A stretch of DNA of 64,000 bases from Flaccisagitta enflata (taxonomy: Eukaryota; Chaetognatha; Sagittoidea; Aphragmophora): assembly GCA_965153355.1 (NCBI GenBank), contig OZ231126.1, positions 10,788,001 through 10,852,000 of the forward strand, written 5' to 3'. The notes beneath the pieces were generated by a model. The model made no database searches. It worked only from the letters and a program-made list of their open reading frames with translations, and was not told where the DNA came from. Positions 49,717-60,227 of the stretch are shown here, piece by piece. Made by a program: the position numbers and the translations under genes. Positions within the stretch are counted from its first letter, which is position 1, and every line of letters starts with the position of its first letter.

Positions 49717-50107
49717 GATCTCGACAACGACTGCAGCGACACAATATCCATGTGTTCAGCAACGGCTCTAGATGAAACGTCCTCTACGCTCCCATACGTC
49801 GATGAACAGAAACATGCGCTGAAGCTTTTCATGCCATAGACAGCCGCTATGAGGACTTTCCATCAATATTGGATGGGATGAAAATGTTGCTATCGAGATT
49901 CACTCCGACGGCGAAGACAAAGACATTTACGAATACGGAGAATTGAGGTCAGACCACTTTATTCGTTACGCATGCGCAGAAGACCGCGAGCCTGCGCCTG
50001 ACGCACAAAGCGATGATGAGGATATCACGATCAGCGTCATTCTCGAAGAAGACAACGCCTCTGTAATTCACGGTTACCGTGGTGGTTCAGAAGTTAAAAG
50101 ATCATGA
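49717..50107 (+). pseudogene. Frameshifted acidic coding block (5' part of plus-strand gene)
   Basis: Frame one (49717-49839) reads DNDCSDTISMCSATALDETS and TLPYVDEQKHALKLFMP, then TAG. A second register overlaps with EAFHAIDSRYEDFPSIL. A third (49853-50107) reads NIGWDENVAIEIHSDGEDKD, then IYEYGELRSDHFIRYACAED, SDDEDITISVILEEDNASVI and HGYRGGSEVKRS, then TGA. Together they make one continuous protein-like stretch with two register changes. This means a pseudogene, sequence errors or unseen small introns. Family not recognised. Confidence 0.55.
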
Positions 50108-50109
50108 CA

Positions 50110-50120
50110 GATAGACAGAC

Positions 50121-50151
<31 letters not shown>

Positions 50152-50160
50152 AAGATGTGA
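50110..50160. repeat. (ACAG/ATAG)n short microsatellite
   Basis: AGACAGACAG repeats. Confidence 0.9.
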
Positions 50161-50227
50161 AAAAAACCCAAAAAACAAAAAATAGAGAATATCAAGAAAA
50201 AAGAGTGAAAAATCCGATGAAAGAAAA

Positions 50228-50447
50228 CAAAGCCGGATACACGGCTACCCCAGTCGCGTGCGGGTGGGCAGGGGCCGTAACTGAGGTCACCAGATCATTT
50301 GGGCAAGAGCAGTGAAGCCAAAAATCCCAAAAACCCAAAAAAAAAGTAAAGTGTGACGGACCAACGGACGGACCGACAGACGGACGGACCGACGGACGGA
50401 CGGACCGACAAAGCGGGGTGGAGAGTCGCGTAGCACGCGACTAAAAA
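50228..50447 (+). repeat. Family B copy (AGTCGCGTGC class)
   Basis: The head is ACAAAGCCGGATACACGGCT, then CCAGTCGCGTGCGGGTGGGC. The 3' end is GTCGCGTAGCACGCGACTAA. It has a full-length internal block and a GGACCGACGG tract. It lies in the intron upstream of the 50589 exon. Confidence 0.88.
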
Positions 50448-50588
50448 TTTGGGTGAAGTAGTTTTGTCATTTGCACATTACTGGTCCATGAACTTATAGA
50501 ATGTCAGTGTGTGCCTGATTGTCTGTGAAGAAAGGGGTTCACTTGCAGAAAATTGACATCCTTTCCTTCTCTTGTCATTTATCCGTAG

Positions 50589-50733
50589 TGGAACGAAACG
50601 CCGAAGATTTATCGTAAGGATAGCGTACCGGAAAGCGAGATGTCGTATTTTGTTTATCGGCTAGTGGACGATTCTGGTGGGGAAAAGGACTCATCGACGC
50701 CAATGAAAGCATGCACGCGAATAAGAATGATAT
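50589..50733 (+). CDS. Plus-strand exon, YFVYRLVDDSGG
   Basis: A textbook acceptor, TTCCTTCTCTTGTCATTTATCCGTAG, precedes TGG AAC. The donor is ATAT|GTAAGAT. 145 nt, phase 0 in, 1 out. It reads WNETPKIYRKDSVPESEMSY, then FVYRLVDDSGGEKDSSTPMK and ACTRIRMI. No family recognised. Confidence 0.78.
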
Positions 50734-50814
50734 GTAAGATCACACCACAGCAATTTGAAACAAGAAAAAAAAAGATAGTTGTCTGACAGACGGACAGACT
50801 GGCATAAACCGACA

Positions 50815-50985
50815 CGGCTACCCCAGTCGCGTGTGGGTGGGCAGGGACCATATTTGAGATCAGCCGAGCATTTGGGCAGGAGCAGTAAGGCCAAAAAACC
50901 CAAAAACGCGGAAAAAGTAAAGTGTGCCGGATAGACCGACGGACCGACAAAGCAGATTGAAGAGTTCGTTGCACGCGACTAAATA
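50815..50985 (+). repeat. Family B copy in intron
   Basis: CGACACGGCTACCCCAGTCG, then GTGGGTGGGCAG. The 3' end is GAGTTCGTTGCACGCGACTAAA. The head is truncated. Confidence 0.8.
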
Positions 50986-51027
50986 TCCGAGATAAAGAGA
51001 AGTAGAAGACGAAGAAGGAGAAGAAGA

Positions 51028-51030
<3 letters not shown>

Positions 51031-51092
<62 letters not shown>
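51031..51092. repeat. (GA)n microsatellite
   Basis: About 60 bp of GA in the same intron. Confidence 0.95.
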
Positions 51093-51095
<3 letters not shown>

Positions 51096-51117
51096 TGAAA
51101 TAGGCAGGCAGCAGAAT

Positions 51118-51262
51118 AACAAGGCCGGATACACGGTAATCCATTCATGGACAGTTGGGCAGGTGCTTAAATGCAAAAACTGCTCGCAATTCAAATATGT
51201 GACAGACGGACCAACCGACCGACACAGCAAGGTAGAGTCTCATGTCCGCGACTTAAAAAGTC
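51118..51262 (+). repeat. Short diverged family B copy in intron
   Basis: ACAAGGCCGGATACACGGTA, then ATTCATGGACAGTTGGGCAG. The 3' end is GAGTCTCATGTCCGCGACTT. The pairing of the two end motifs is partial here. Confidence 0.7.
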
Positions 51263-51483
51263 AGAATAAATGAGTTGCTCGTACATATTCTTTAAAAAGA
51301 AGATAAAAAAAAGTACAGACAGGCGGAAAGACAGACAGACAGACAGTAAAAGAAAAAAGAAAAAAAGCTCACATCTGCTTCGATCAAACAAGGAATCTAT
51401 TATGATTTCTCCTCCTCTTCCCCTACCCCCTTCTTCCCATACTTCTCCCCACTCCCTAAGAAGCATATTTCTCTCGTTTGAAG

Positions 51484-51599
51484 TTGTTGCTAGTGGAAAT
51501 GTTGCGCATTCTCTCGGCAGTATTTTTTTCTATCAAACGACGGCGGGATGCAGTGAAGACACCATGAAATTGTACGTTCCAATCGGTGAGAGATGGTAA
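51484..51599 (+). CDS. Plus-strand terminal exon
   Basis: The acceptor is CATATTTCTCTCGTTTGAAG. Phase 1 in, matching the 50733 donor (junction codon TTT). It reads VASGNVAHSLGSIFFYQTTA, then GCSEDTMKLYVPIGERW, then TAA (51597-51599). With the previous exon it gives a continuous frame. No clear poly(A) signal close by. Confidence 0.65.
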
Positions 51600-51652
51600 T
51601 GAGGATTTGCTGCCTTCAGTCCAACGTTAGTGAAATATTGATTCACTTTCTA

Positions 51653-51850
51653 GTCGCGTGCACGCGACTCTATAACTATGTCGGTCGGCCCGTTCGTCTG
51701 GCGGTCCGTCCACAGCGCGTTACGGGTGGTCTTTGCGTTACTGATCCTGTCCAAATGCTTGGGTAAGCCTTTTTTATCACTGCCTTTGCCCACCCACACG
51801 CAAATTTGGTAGCCCGCGACTTCGTTAGCCGTGTTTCCGGCCTTGTTTTT
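51653..51850 (-). repeat. Family B copy, inverted
   Basis: It starts at its 3' end, AGTCGCGTGCACGCGACTCTATAAC (a perfect 18-bp palindrome), then GTCGGTCGGCCCGTTCGTC. It ends GTAGCCCGCGACTTCGTTAG then CCGTGTTTCCGGCCTTGTTT (head inverted). The 5' motif is decayed. Confidence 0.82.
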
Positions 51851-53620
51851 ACGAGAACCTAGTTTATAAGAACATCAAGACTTCAAAATGCCTTAAAATT
51901 TACAGAGTTGTAGTTTTTCATTATTTCGTTATTATTAACTATCACTATCGCTTTTGAAGGCTTCGAAAAACCTGATGTTCTTAAAAAAAGTGTATCTTGT
52001 TTTTTTGTTGGGTTGTTCTTTTTTTTATGTTATTTTTGTTTGCGGTAGTTTTCAAGAGTAACTTATAGTGAGATCAAAGCAATGATGACACGTTTTTGAT
52101 TGCAAACTGCCGAAGACAGAATTTTGACCATCACAGAATTTCATCAATTGCCTAACAATCAATTAAAGACAAATTTATGCCTGATGAACAGAAGTTTTTC
52201 GAACGAGGTTCACGCATCAACCTATCGAATCAAGTTGACGATCGCGACGATTCCAGAGATTCAACATTTTGTACAATGGACTAAAAAGCTCAACAGTTTT
52301 TTGCAATTTTATCCTGGCCCTCAAAAATCGGTCTTAACAATATCATTCTTTATTGATCTCAATAGCGTTTGCCTGATTTTCTCTTAATTTTTGCTTGGGG
52401 CGCAACTTACAAACGTCATTTTGAGCCAATTGTTTATGCTGGTTTGTATGGTTCATCTACATTTGAACACCATCGAATCGAATTATCATTTGCCTTCATA
52501 TTGGTCTGGTTTATTGAGATTTTTGCTTGTTGCCGCACTATAGATCAAAAGCAAGTGTATTTGCAATAATAAATCGTCTGTTTGCTGTGGCCGAGAGCAA
52601 AAACCTCATTTGCATAAAGTTGTTAATTAGATACTTATCATCGACTAGCTAGCAAACATAAGAAACACAAAGAAAGACAGTCTAAGGGACCAAAAGTGAA
52701 TGAAAAGGCCTACACAAATTTGATGAAGCGAAACGCTTGTTTGTTTAGATAACAATGGTAGGGCAATGTTTTGATTAGAATTTGGGAAATGAGATACGAT
52801 TTGGACAGATGTATATGATGGAATTCAATCAAAATCCTGAAATTGCACTGTTTGTATTATGACAGCGTGCCCACAAAGTCAACATTGAGGGTATCAAAAT
52901 AGGTCAAAATGGAAAATATACATGAGTGAAAATAGAAAAACAAGTGAATAAAAATGATCGAGATAAGACATTCATGATATTTGAAAGGAAAATTTGCATC
53001 CATTTAGCAAGATTAGCAGATTTAGCTTAAATCACTAAAAACAATTTGCTGAAAATTTCTACAAATTTCTTTTTTGTCACTGACAAGGGGTTGGTCAAAA
53101 TTATAAGTTTGCATAGAAGATGAAAAAATGTAAAAAACAAAGAACATAGTTCTCTTCCCAAATGTTTTTTAGAGAGAATTATGTTTTTGAAAATGCAAAA
53201 TTTTTCTGGGTGTGGCCTTCTTATAATTCCGACCTCAGAAAACAGAAAAAATGTCAATAAGATTTCACTAAAAATCTTCATTTTCTTGCCATTTTCCATG
53301 AGAATTGCTTATCAAAAGGCGATTTAAAGCGTGAAATATGAAACAGATGTACATATCAAGTGTATCCAGTGACAACTTGAGAAATTAAAACATTTGTGGA
53401 TGGATAATTAGTCCATTATTGATGCAAATGTGGGGTGAAGCACTTCATTTTATGTATTCTTTCATCCCATATTCAAGGTCAAGTGAGTGTGCCGTGTGGA
53501 TTGTCAAACAAATGTATTGAATCTCATTCTCATATGGTTTTTGCCAAAAGAATCTTAATTCCAATAAAATTTCTTTGACTTAAAAAAAGATCATTCTTAT
53601 AATTAGCTCATCATTTCATG
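51851..53620. other. Long AT-rich stretch without a supported gene
   Basis: Frames at 52100-52570 are open for 60-95 codons but have no splice sites, family motif or compositional shift. A weak inverted pair, ATAAGAACATCA / TGATGTTCTTA, lies at 51868-51984. Confidence 0.4.
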
Positions 53621-53624
53621 AACA

Positions 53625-53828
53625 AGTGACGCGGGGTCACAATATCGTTGCGGATGGGTGGGCAGGGGCATCCAACCCCCATCCACACCCTAACCCACCC
53701 CCAATACTCAAACATACACAAAAAGTATCTAAAACCCCAATTTCCCCACTTTTCAACTCGATCACCGCTTCCAACCAACCAACGGACGGACAAAGCCTCT
53801 TATAGAGTTGCGTGTCCGCAACTAAAAA
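53625..53828 (+). repeat. Family B copy (GTTGCGGAT class)
   Basis: The head variant GTGACGCGGGGTCACAATATC leads to GTTGCGGATGGGTGGGCAGG. The middle is replaced by CCCATCCACACCCTAACCCA. The 3' end is TAGAGTTGCGTGTCCGCAAC followed by TAAAAA. 5' GTTGCGGA pairs exactly with 3' TCCGCAAC. Confidence 0.82.
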
Positions 53829-54085
53829 GGGGGGGCGCTAATTAAAAGGGGGGGGCGATAAATGCAAGAAAAACGGTATGGGAATCGTGGGAGGAATCAT
53901 GGGAATTGTGGAACCAGCTCAAAATGCATAAGGGATAAAGATATGGATTTGTGGCTTCCACACAGGCTCAGTCAGTCCAAGTATGCACTTTCTCAACACA
54001 TTATGTGGTCCGTTCATTCGCCTTCCTTTCCCATTCTTCTCGAATAGTTCCTTTTTCCTCGTGCGCCCTCTTCTGTAAATGCCGT

Positions 54086-54511
54086 CTACTCTTCTCTGTT
54101 TATTTTGCCATTCTCCCTTGGAAAACCAACTGCCGCCCCCCGAACCTTTCCATGCTCAATTCCCAGCTGTTCTCCAACTGGGTGAAAAAAACAGTTCCCG
54201 TCTGTCGGCGTGTGGCTCACCTCCAAGCCTTGACTCTCAAATACTCTCATTAGCTCCCTCAACTCTTCCATTCTGATGTTGATGCTTTCTTTCTTCCTGT
54301 ATATCTTCTTTCCAAATTCTCTCACCTTGTCTTCATCCACCAGGCTCTCCCACAAATCGACCACTTGCTTTTCCTCCCTTTCCTCTTCATCTTCCACTTT
54401 CTCTTCCTCTTCCCCCTTTGTCTCCTTCCTTTCCCCCATTTCCTCTCCTTTTGCTGCTTTTGTATCTGGCCTTGTTTCTTTAGGACCAAAACAAAACAAT
54501 TTTCGTATCAT
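54086..54511 (-). pseudogene. OTU-type cysteine protease fragment
   Basis: A minus-strand frame of 141 residues from ATG at 54511. Its N-terminal half is Lys/Glu-rich (EEEEKVEDEEEREEKQVVDL). The second half is MEELRELMRVFESQGLEVSH, then TPTDGNCFFHPVGEQLGIEH and GKVRGAAVGF. The DGNCFF motif with Asp and catalytic Cys, followed by LG and a VR..AV..PREN segment, is the start of an OTU fold (deubiquitinase-like, known family pattern). The frame stops at TAG before the catalytic His. Downstream registers to about 53945 still read coding-like, including KCILGLTEPVWKPQIHIF, so the 3' half is frameshifted. OTU domains are also carried by some transposons. Confidence 0.65.
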
Positions 54512-54534
54512 AGTTATTGCCAAGATTATTTCTG

Positions 54535-54845
54535 CTAAATCTTTTTTTTTTGAATCCTTTGCAAAAATGTTTTGCTAATTTTTTTTTGCTAAGATTTTTT
54601 TTTTGTAAAAATTTCAAATAAAAATTTTTTTACATAATAATTTTTTTTTTTTTTGTAAAATGCAAAAGCTAAAATTCTATCTTTTATCTTTTTTTTTTTT
54701 GACAAAAATTTTTTTTTTGATAAAAATTTTTGACAAAAATTTTTGAAAAAATTTTTGAAAAAATTTTTAACAAAATTTTTGACAAAAATTTTTGACAAAA
54801 TTTTTTTTTTCAAAAAAAATGTTTTTTGAAAAATTCATTGAATTT
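54535..54845. repeat. T/A-rich GACAAAAATTTTT short repeat
   Basis: TTTTTGACAAAAATTTTTGA-type units, each self-complementary (AAAAATTTTT). Confidence 0.8.
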
Positions 54846-54849
54846 TTTA

Positions 54850-55415
54850 GCAATTTCCCTTCAGTTTTGAGTAAAAAAAAGGACATATTTGGATTCAGCT
54901 TAGTGAATACTACAAAACGTTATGCTTTCAGAATTTTTCAAAACTCAGCACGATGTCCCCTTAAGAGCTTTTATAAAGGTTTGGGGTGATCTTGTTCCAC
55001 TGTGTGTGTGTGCAACTTTTGCGTACCCATCAATCTAGAAGTAGCTTCATAGATTTGCTGCCATTTCTAAACAGCTAAAACTACAGTAAGCTGATTTTAG
55101 ATTATTCGATGTAGATTAATTTTCTTTTAATGAAAAACCTTCTAGCTGCTCTGGAAGCCAAAATATCCTAGGAAGAAGGTGCTGCTGATTTCTTTTTTTT
55201 TTTTCATTTTTTAGTGCTATCATTTTCACAAATTTTTAAATAACCGTTTTCACTCTTTTGCTTGCCATTTCTAAACGGTTTAAGCTACAAGAACCAGATT
55301 GCGCTCATTTTGAAGATCTTGTGAAGCAGAATAATTTCTTTTTTTAAAAAAGTATCTAACGTTTCCAGAAGCGAAGATATCTTAGGTTAAAGGTGTGTCC
55401 AAACTTTTTTCCTAG
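54850..55415. other. Gene-free stretch
   Basis: Two weakly similar segments (TTTCTAAACAG.T.AA.CTACA) recur near 55066 and 55276. No gene seen. Confidence 0.4.
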
Positions 55416-55417
55416 GT

Positions 55418-55977
55418 AGTATGCTCACGGATATGCTTTCTTGTATTTGCATGCTTAAATCAAAACATTTATTTATTCATCTATTTTGAAATAAAAATAA
55501 AAGAGCGAGCTTAATGAGCTAAATGAGCTAGAATGCTTAAAATCACCCTCACAGGTGAGCAGCTCTGCTCACTGACCCTCTATCTTATATTTGCTTGCTG
55601 AAACATCTATCAATATATTCATTCATTTATTGAAAAAAAATTAAGCTAAGCAAGCTAAATGAGCTAAAATGCTCAAAACTACCCTCACACATGAGCAGCT
55701 ATGCTCATAGACATGTTTTCTTGTATTTGCATGCTCAACCAAACTTAGATACACTCTTTTATTGATCCTACACAATATCATAAAAAATCGAAAAAAATTC
55801 AATTTGAATTTTTTGTAAATAAATCTTTAAAAAATCATAACCCAAAAAATTTTGCCCTAGAAACTTCTGCTTGGACCCGAATAAAAGAAAACTATCAAAT
55901 TTACTTACCCTATGAACTTTCTAATAAGAAAATGACAAAAAAGGTCGAAGACTGACTTCGGCTTTTTTCCCGATTAG
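55418..55977 (+). repeat. Interspersed family A, copy 6 (5' truncated)
   Basis: ATGCTTTCTTGTATTTGCAT and GAGCTAAATGAGCTA modules, tail AAACTTCTGCTTGGACCC, then AGGTCGAAGACTGACTTCGG-CTTTTTTCCCGATTAG. Confidence 0.82.
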
Positions 55978-56204
55978 TTGTCCAGGCGTGTTCCAATTTC
56001 TCATGCAAATTACCATGAAACTACTACAAAGAAAATCAAGGAGTTGAAATAATCAAAATTTTTCTCTTTTTATTAGCCAATTGTGACAAAAAGAATTATG
56101 CTAAGTACTTTACATTTCTAGAAAAAATTAATTTCTAAAAAAAAACTGATACTCAAACTGATTTCCTACTGGACTTCCAAACCAAGTGTTGAAAGAACAA
56201 TGTA

Positions 56205-56248
56205 CATGGGGTTTCAATTCTGTCGCGGACGGGTGGGCAGGGGCGTGT

Positions 56249-56336
<88 letters not shown>

Positions 56337-56458
56337 AAACACGCGCGCGCGAAACTGTAGCCTCTTAAATGTGTGTTTTCACATTTTCTAACTCAAGCGT
56401 GACCGACGGGCAAGTAGACGGGCAAAGCCTCGGATAGAGTCCCGAGTCCGCGATTAAA
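56205..56458 (+). repeat. Family B copy (TCGCGGAC class) carrying (CA)n
   Basis: 5' TCTGTCGCGGACGGGTGGGC. The interior is replaced by about 40 CA dinucleotides (56248-56332). 3' GAGTCCCGAGTCCGCGATTA. TCGCGGAC and GTCCGCGA are exact complements, a third version of the paired motif. Confidence 0.82.
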
Positions 56459-57365
56459 AAGTGGTTAATCTGTCTCTTTTATCGGATACCAACGATAACT
56501 GAAATGTTCATTTCAACTGTCTCTCAATGCTACTGCGGGGGCGCCCTCATAGGCAGTAAACGCCACTAACCCTGTCCCACCGCAGCCCCCCAAACCGCTG
56601 GGTGAAGAGGCAGGAATGCTCCCCCGCCGTGTAAATATGCCCCCAGAAGGTAATCCGGAAGGTTGGACTGAGACGATATTTGAAATCATGAGGCTGATTT
56701 CATAAATATAATAGGGATACTTAGAGCTGTAGTCAAGTGGGCATCTTCATTGACATTCACCCAAGCAAATTAGATTAAAGTGATCTTAGCATCATATAAA
56801 TTGTTGTAGAGTTCCTATGAAATACAAAAAAAAAAAAATAAGTTGCATCGTTTTGAAACATAGGAAGAAATTGAGCAACTGCAATATACAAATGAACTCT
56901 TTGTTGTACATGAAGCGGCGAGGGACACCTTTTCGTAAATTTGTCGTCATCAATTCAACGCAATTAAAATCAGATCGTTGTCTACGCCGAGGCAAAATAT
57001 GATTATGACAGTTTTGCTTCTCGACAGAATTAAAGATTCAAGAGGCCTGGTCCCAGACAGCTTTGCCTACGTTTTATAAACGTCGTTTATGCATATTATG
57101 ATTCATCATGAACGATCTTTACTATCTTCGAGTGCTCCTAAATAGATAAAGCTTCTTCTCATGTAATGCAACCGGTCATAGTCTGATAGCTTCATTCGTC
57201 CAACCCTTTGACGTTGGTATCTGTCGCAGCCGGAGGGAAACAACATAACTATCGAGTTACCTATCCATTGTAAGGGAATCTCAACTGAAAACCCAACTCA
57301 ATGTAACCATATTGCATACTTCCTAGGACAAAAGTCTACCTTTAATTGAGGAATAGTTGCGTTTT
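56459..57365. other. Gene-free stretch
   Basis: No supported gene. A short GC-rich part lies at 56530-56650. Confidence 0.4.
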
Positions 57366-57402
57366 AAATACCAGTAATGGCGGCTGTCGCCGTGAGGAAA
57401 CA

Positions 57403-57911
57403 AGGTCAACAAACCTTAGTCGCGTGGTAATAAGGGTAATAAAGGTAATAAAGGTAATAATGGTAATAAAGGTAATAAAGGTAATAAAGTACCCTTAAGT
57501 ATCCTAAAGTACCTTTGAAATAAAGATTTAAGCTATATATCAAAAAGTACCCTAAAGTACCCTAAAGTACCCTTGAGTACCTAAAGTACCCTTAAGTACC
57601 CCAAAGCACCCTTAAGTACCTAATGTACCTTAAAGTACCCTAAAGTACCTTAAAGTATCCTAAAGTATCCTGAAGTACCCTAAAGTACTATAAAACACCT
57701 TTAGTACTTGGAGTACTCTTAAGTACCCTGAAGTACCTAAAGTACCCTTAAGTATCTAATGTACCTTAAAGTACCCTAAAGTATCTTTAAGTACTCAGAA
57801 GTACCCTTAGGTACCTTTGAAATGAAGAATTACGCCATATTTCAAAAATGTGACGGACCGACTGACCGACCGACCGACATAGCGGCTTCTAGAGTCGCTT
57901 TCACGCGACTA
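57403..57911 (+). repeat. Family B copy inserted in family A, with internal minisatellites
   Basis: 5' ACAAGGTC...CTTAGTCGCGTGG. A 9-mer GGTAATAAA array (57425-57488) and AAGTACCCTA ~10-mers (57485-57820) follow, then GACCGACTGACCGACC. 3' GAGTCGCTTTCACGCGACTA. AGTCGCGTG matches CACGCGACT exactly. Confidence 0.82.
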
Positions 57912-58241
57912 AAAAGTTGTAAGCATTGGTCACTTTTCACCAAATTTTTGTTTTTGGTCACATTTTATTTTTTTTATTTGTTAGATCAAATCAAGAGAAA
58001 TTGTATGTATTGATTGCATTGAAAATCAGAGAAAAATAGGACTGAGCCAAATGAGCTAGATGAGCTGAAATACTCAAAATCACTCAACCAGACAACCAGC
58101 TATGCTCACCGACATGTTTTTTTTTTAAATTTATATGTTTATGGTAAAACATTTATTTATCCCATTTCAAATCAGAAAACAAACTGAGCTAAATGAGCAA
58201 ACATGTATCAAAAAATTTTTATTTATCCCATTTGAATGTAA

Positions 58242-58484
58242 AACAAGGCCGGATACATGGCTTCCGAAGTCGCGTGCGGATGGGCAGGAGCCATATTTGA
58301 GGTCACCAGACCATTTGGGCAGGAGCAGTGAGGTCAAAGGAATAAAATCATAAAAAAAAGTAAAGTGTGACCAACCAACCGACCAACTGACTGACCGACA
58401 GATCGACCGACTGACAGATCGACCGACCGACCGACCAACCGATGGACAAAGCGGGTTGTAGAGTCGCGTGTTGCGACTAAAAAA
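58242..58484 (+). repeat. Family B copy inserted in family A
   Basis: The head is ACAAGGCCGGATACATGGCT, then GAAGTCGCGTGCGGATGGGC, a full middle block and a long CCGACCGACCGACCAACC tract. 3' GAGTCGCGTGTTGCGACTAA. Confidence 0.85.
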
Positions 58485-58495
58485 AGACTGAGCTA

Positions 58496-59095
58496 AATGA
58501 GCTAATTGATTATCTAATTATTATCTCCACCTTCGGACCTACAAACTTTTCCTTCTCTCTCCAACTGCAACCTTGTGCCCACTCCCTCCCTTTCTTACTA
58601 ACCGGAGTAGCAGTGACGACGCAATTAACGGTCTGAAATAATTTATTAGCAATCATTAGTAATCATTAACAACTTAGGCAATGAGCAATAAAGATTAATG
58701 GCAATCATTAGTACACCAATTTACATCTTTACAAAGCTTAGTACCTGAAACTTCAACTCATTTCGGCATTCAGGGAACCAGAGGGTAAGTAATGCTAATC
58801 AATTCATCATTAATCTGCAAAGGATGGAAAAAGAGTAACATTAGTAGGCTTATTTACTCCTTAATCATGAATAAACAATGAAAGCGAAGGAATAAAGATG
58901 AGCGAATGGACTAAACAGCAGGTAAACGCTCTTATAAGGAAATTCTCTTGGCATGTATCATGAATCCCAGCTGTTTCCGTTCGATTCGGAGCGGTGAACT
59001 ACTAATAGAGGGCATTGCTAAAAGGGTAAGTTTTAAGGGCAAAGTAAGGTCTTAAAACAAATGAACAGTGCTTGCTCACGCGAGCCCGCACAAGC
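58496..59095. other. Gene-free stretch
   Basis: Several AATCATTAGTAATCATTA-like words at 58645-58720. No gene. Confidence 0.45.
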
Positions 59096-59476
59096 TAATT
59101 GAGCTAGAATACTGAAAAACACCTTTACAGATGAGCGGCTATGCTCATAGACATGCTTTCTTGTATATGCATGCTCAAACAAACATCAATACCCTTCTTT
59201 ATTGATCCTACACAAAAAAAAAATTAAGAAAAAATTCAATTTAAATTTTTCATAAAAAAATCTTTAAAAAATCATAACTCCAAAAATGTTTGTCCTGGAA
59301 CATTCTGCTTGGCGCCAAATGAAAAAGAATTATCAAATTTACTTACCCTTTCAATTTTGTCAGAGGGACCACTCGGTCAATCAAGTTCCTGAACTTTCTC
59401 ATAAGAAAATGAAAACCAGGTTTCTCAAGAATATGCTAAAAAGTCGAAGACTGACTTTGACTTTTTTCCCGATCAT
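59096..59476 (+). repeat. Interspersed family A, copy 8 (5' truncated)
   Basis: GAGCTAGAATACTGAAAAAC to the tail GCATTCTGCTTGGCGCCAAA, then AAAAGTCGAAGACTGACTTT and TTTTTTCCCGATC. Confidence 0.82.
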
Positions 59477-59841
59477 CCAAGTTAGGCGCTTGATTCTTTG
59501 ATAACCTCATTTGATGTCCCCCTTAGGCTATGACTACTTCCATTTGATATTGTAGCAAGTTGCGCGGCCTTAAAACGAATCCAAACAAGATGTGTTGCAA
59601 GAATAGAGATTGACCATAGATCCGGAATCTGAGTCCTTGTGAATTTTCCAATTTCTCTTTTAAATGCGGCCGGTCAGAAGATAGTAACAGCATGAGCTCT
59701 AGCATAAACTAATCTGCTTGAATTTGGTCCTGAAAGATACCTTGGCATATGCACATAACTCTATTCATCTCATTTACCAAATTTTTTTTCTTTTTTGGGG
59801 CCCCTAAGGGCCTCTAAAAGAGCCCTTAACGAGGATTTTTT

Positions 59842-60110
59842 TTTTTTAAAAGAGGGGTGCAATTTTTAGGAAATTGTTTGATTTGCCTAGATCCAAAATC
59901 TTGTATTTTCACTTTTTAAGAAAAAAAACTTTGAAAATTTTTGTGTCGCACGTCCAGGACTTAGAAAAAAAAACAAAAAATATTTTTTTGAAAAATGATT
60001 TTCAAAAGTGAGGTGCAATCAATGGGAAATTGTTTGATTTGCATAGATCCAAAATCTTGTATTTTCACTTTTTTTTAAAAAAACTCAGAAAATTTTTGTG
60101 TCGCGCGTCA
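59842..60110. repeat. ~150-bp tandem duplication
   Basis: GAAATTGTTTGATTTGC.TAG followed by ATCCAAAATCTTGTATTTTC and TTTTTGTGTCGC(A/G)CGTC occurs at 59871-59955 and again at 60026-60110. Confidence 0.85.
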
Positions 60111-60227
60111 AAGAAGGCCGCTGCCCAAAAGAAGAAAAAGAAGAAGGGAAATAGTCGCAAAAGCGTTAGATGGTCAGCGGTACCCGTTGCCCCTATGTGA
60201 GTATATGTGGGTGTGAGGTGGTTAGAG

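Larger units (their letters stand above)
57370..58495 (+). repeat. Family A copy 7, interrupted by two family B copies
   Basis: The head TACCAGTAATGGCGGCTGTC-GCCGTGAGGAAA (57371-57402) is cut by family B. The expected continuation AAGTTGTAAGCATTGGTCAC resumes at 57912. A second family B interrupts at about 58242. Confidence 0.82.

Noticed and set aside
52100-52569. Two 65-95 codon plus-strand frames
   Set aside because: AT-rich, no family motif, no splice sites and no codon-level signal.
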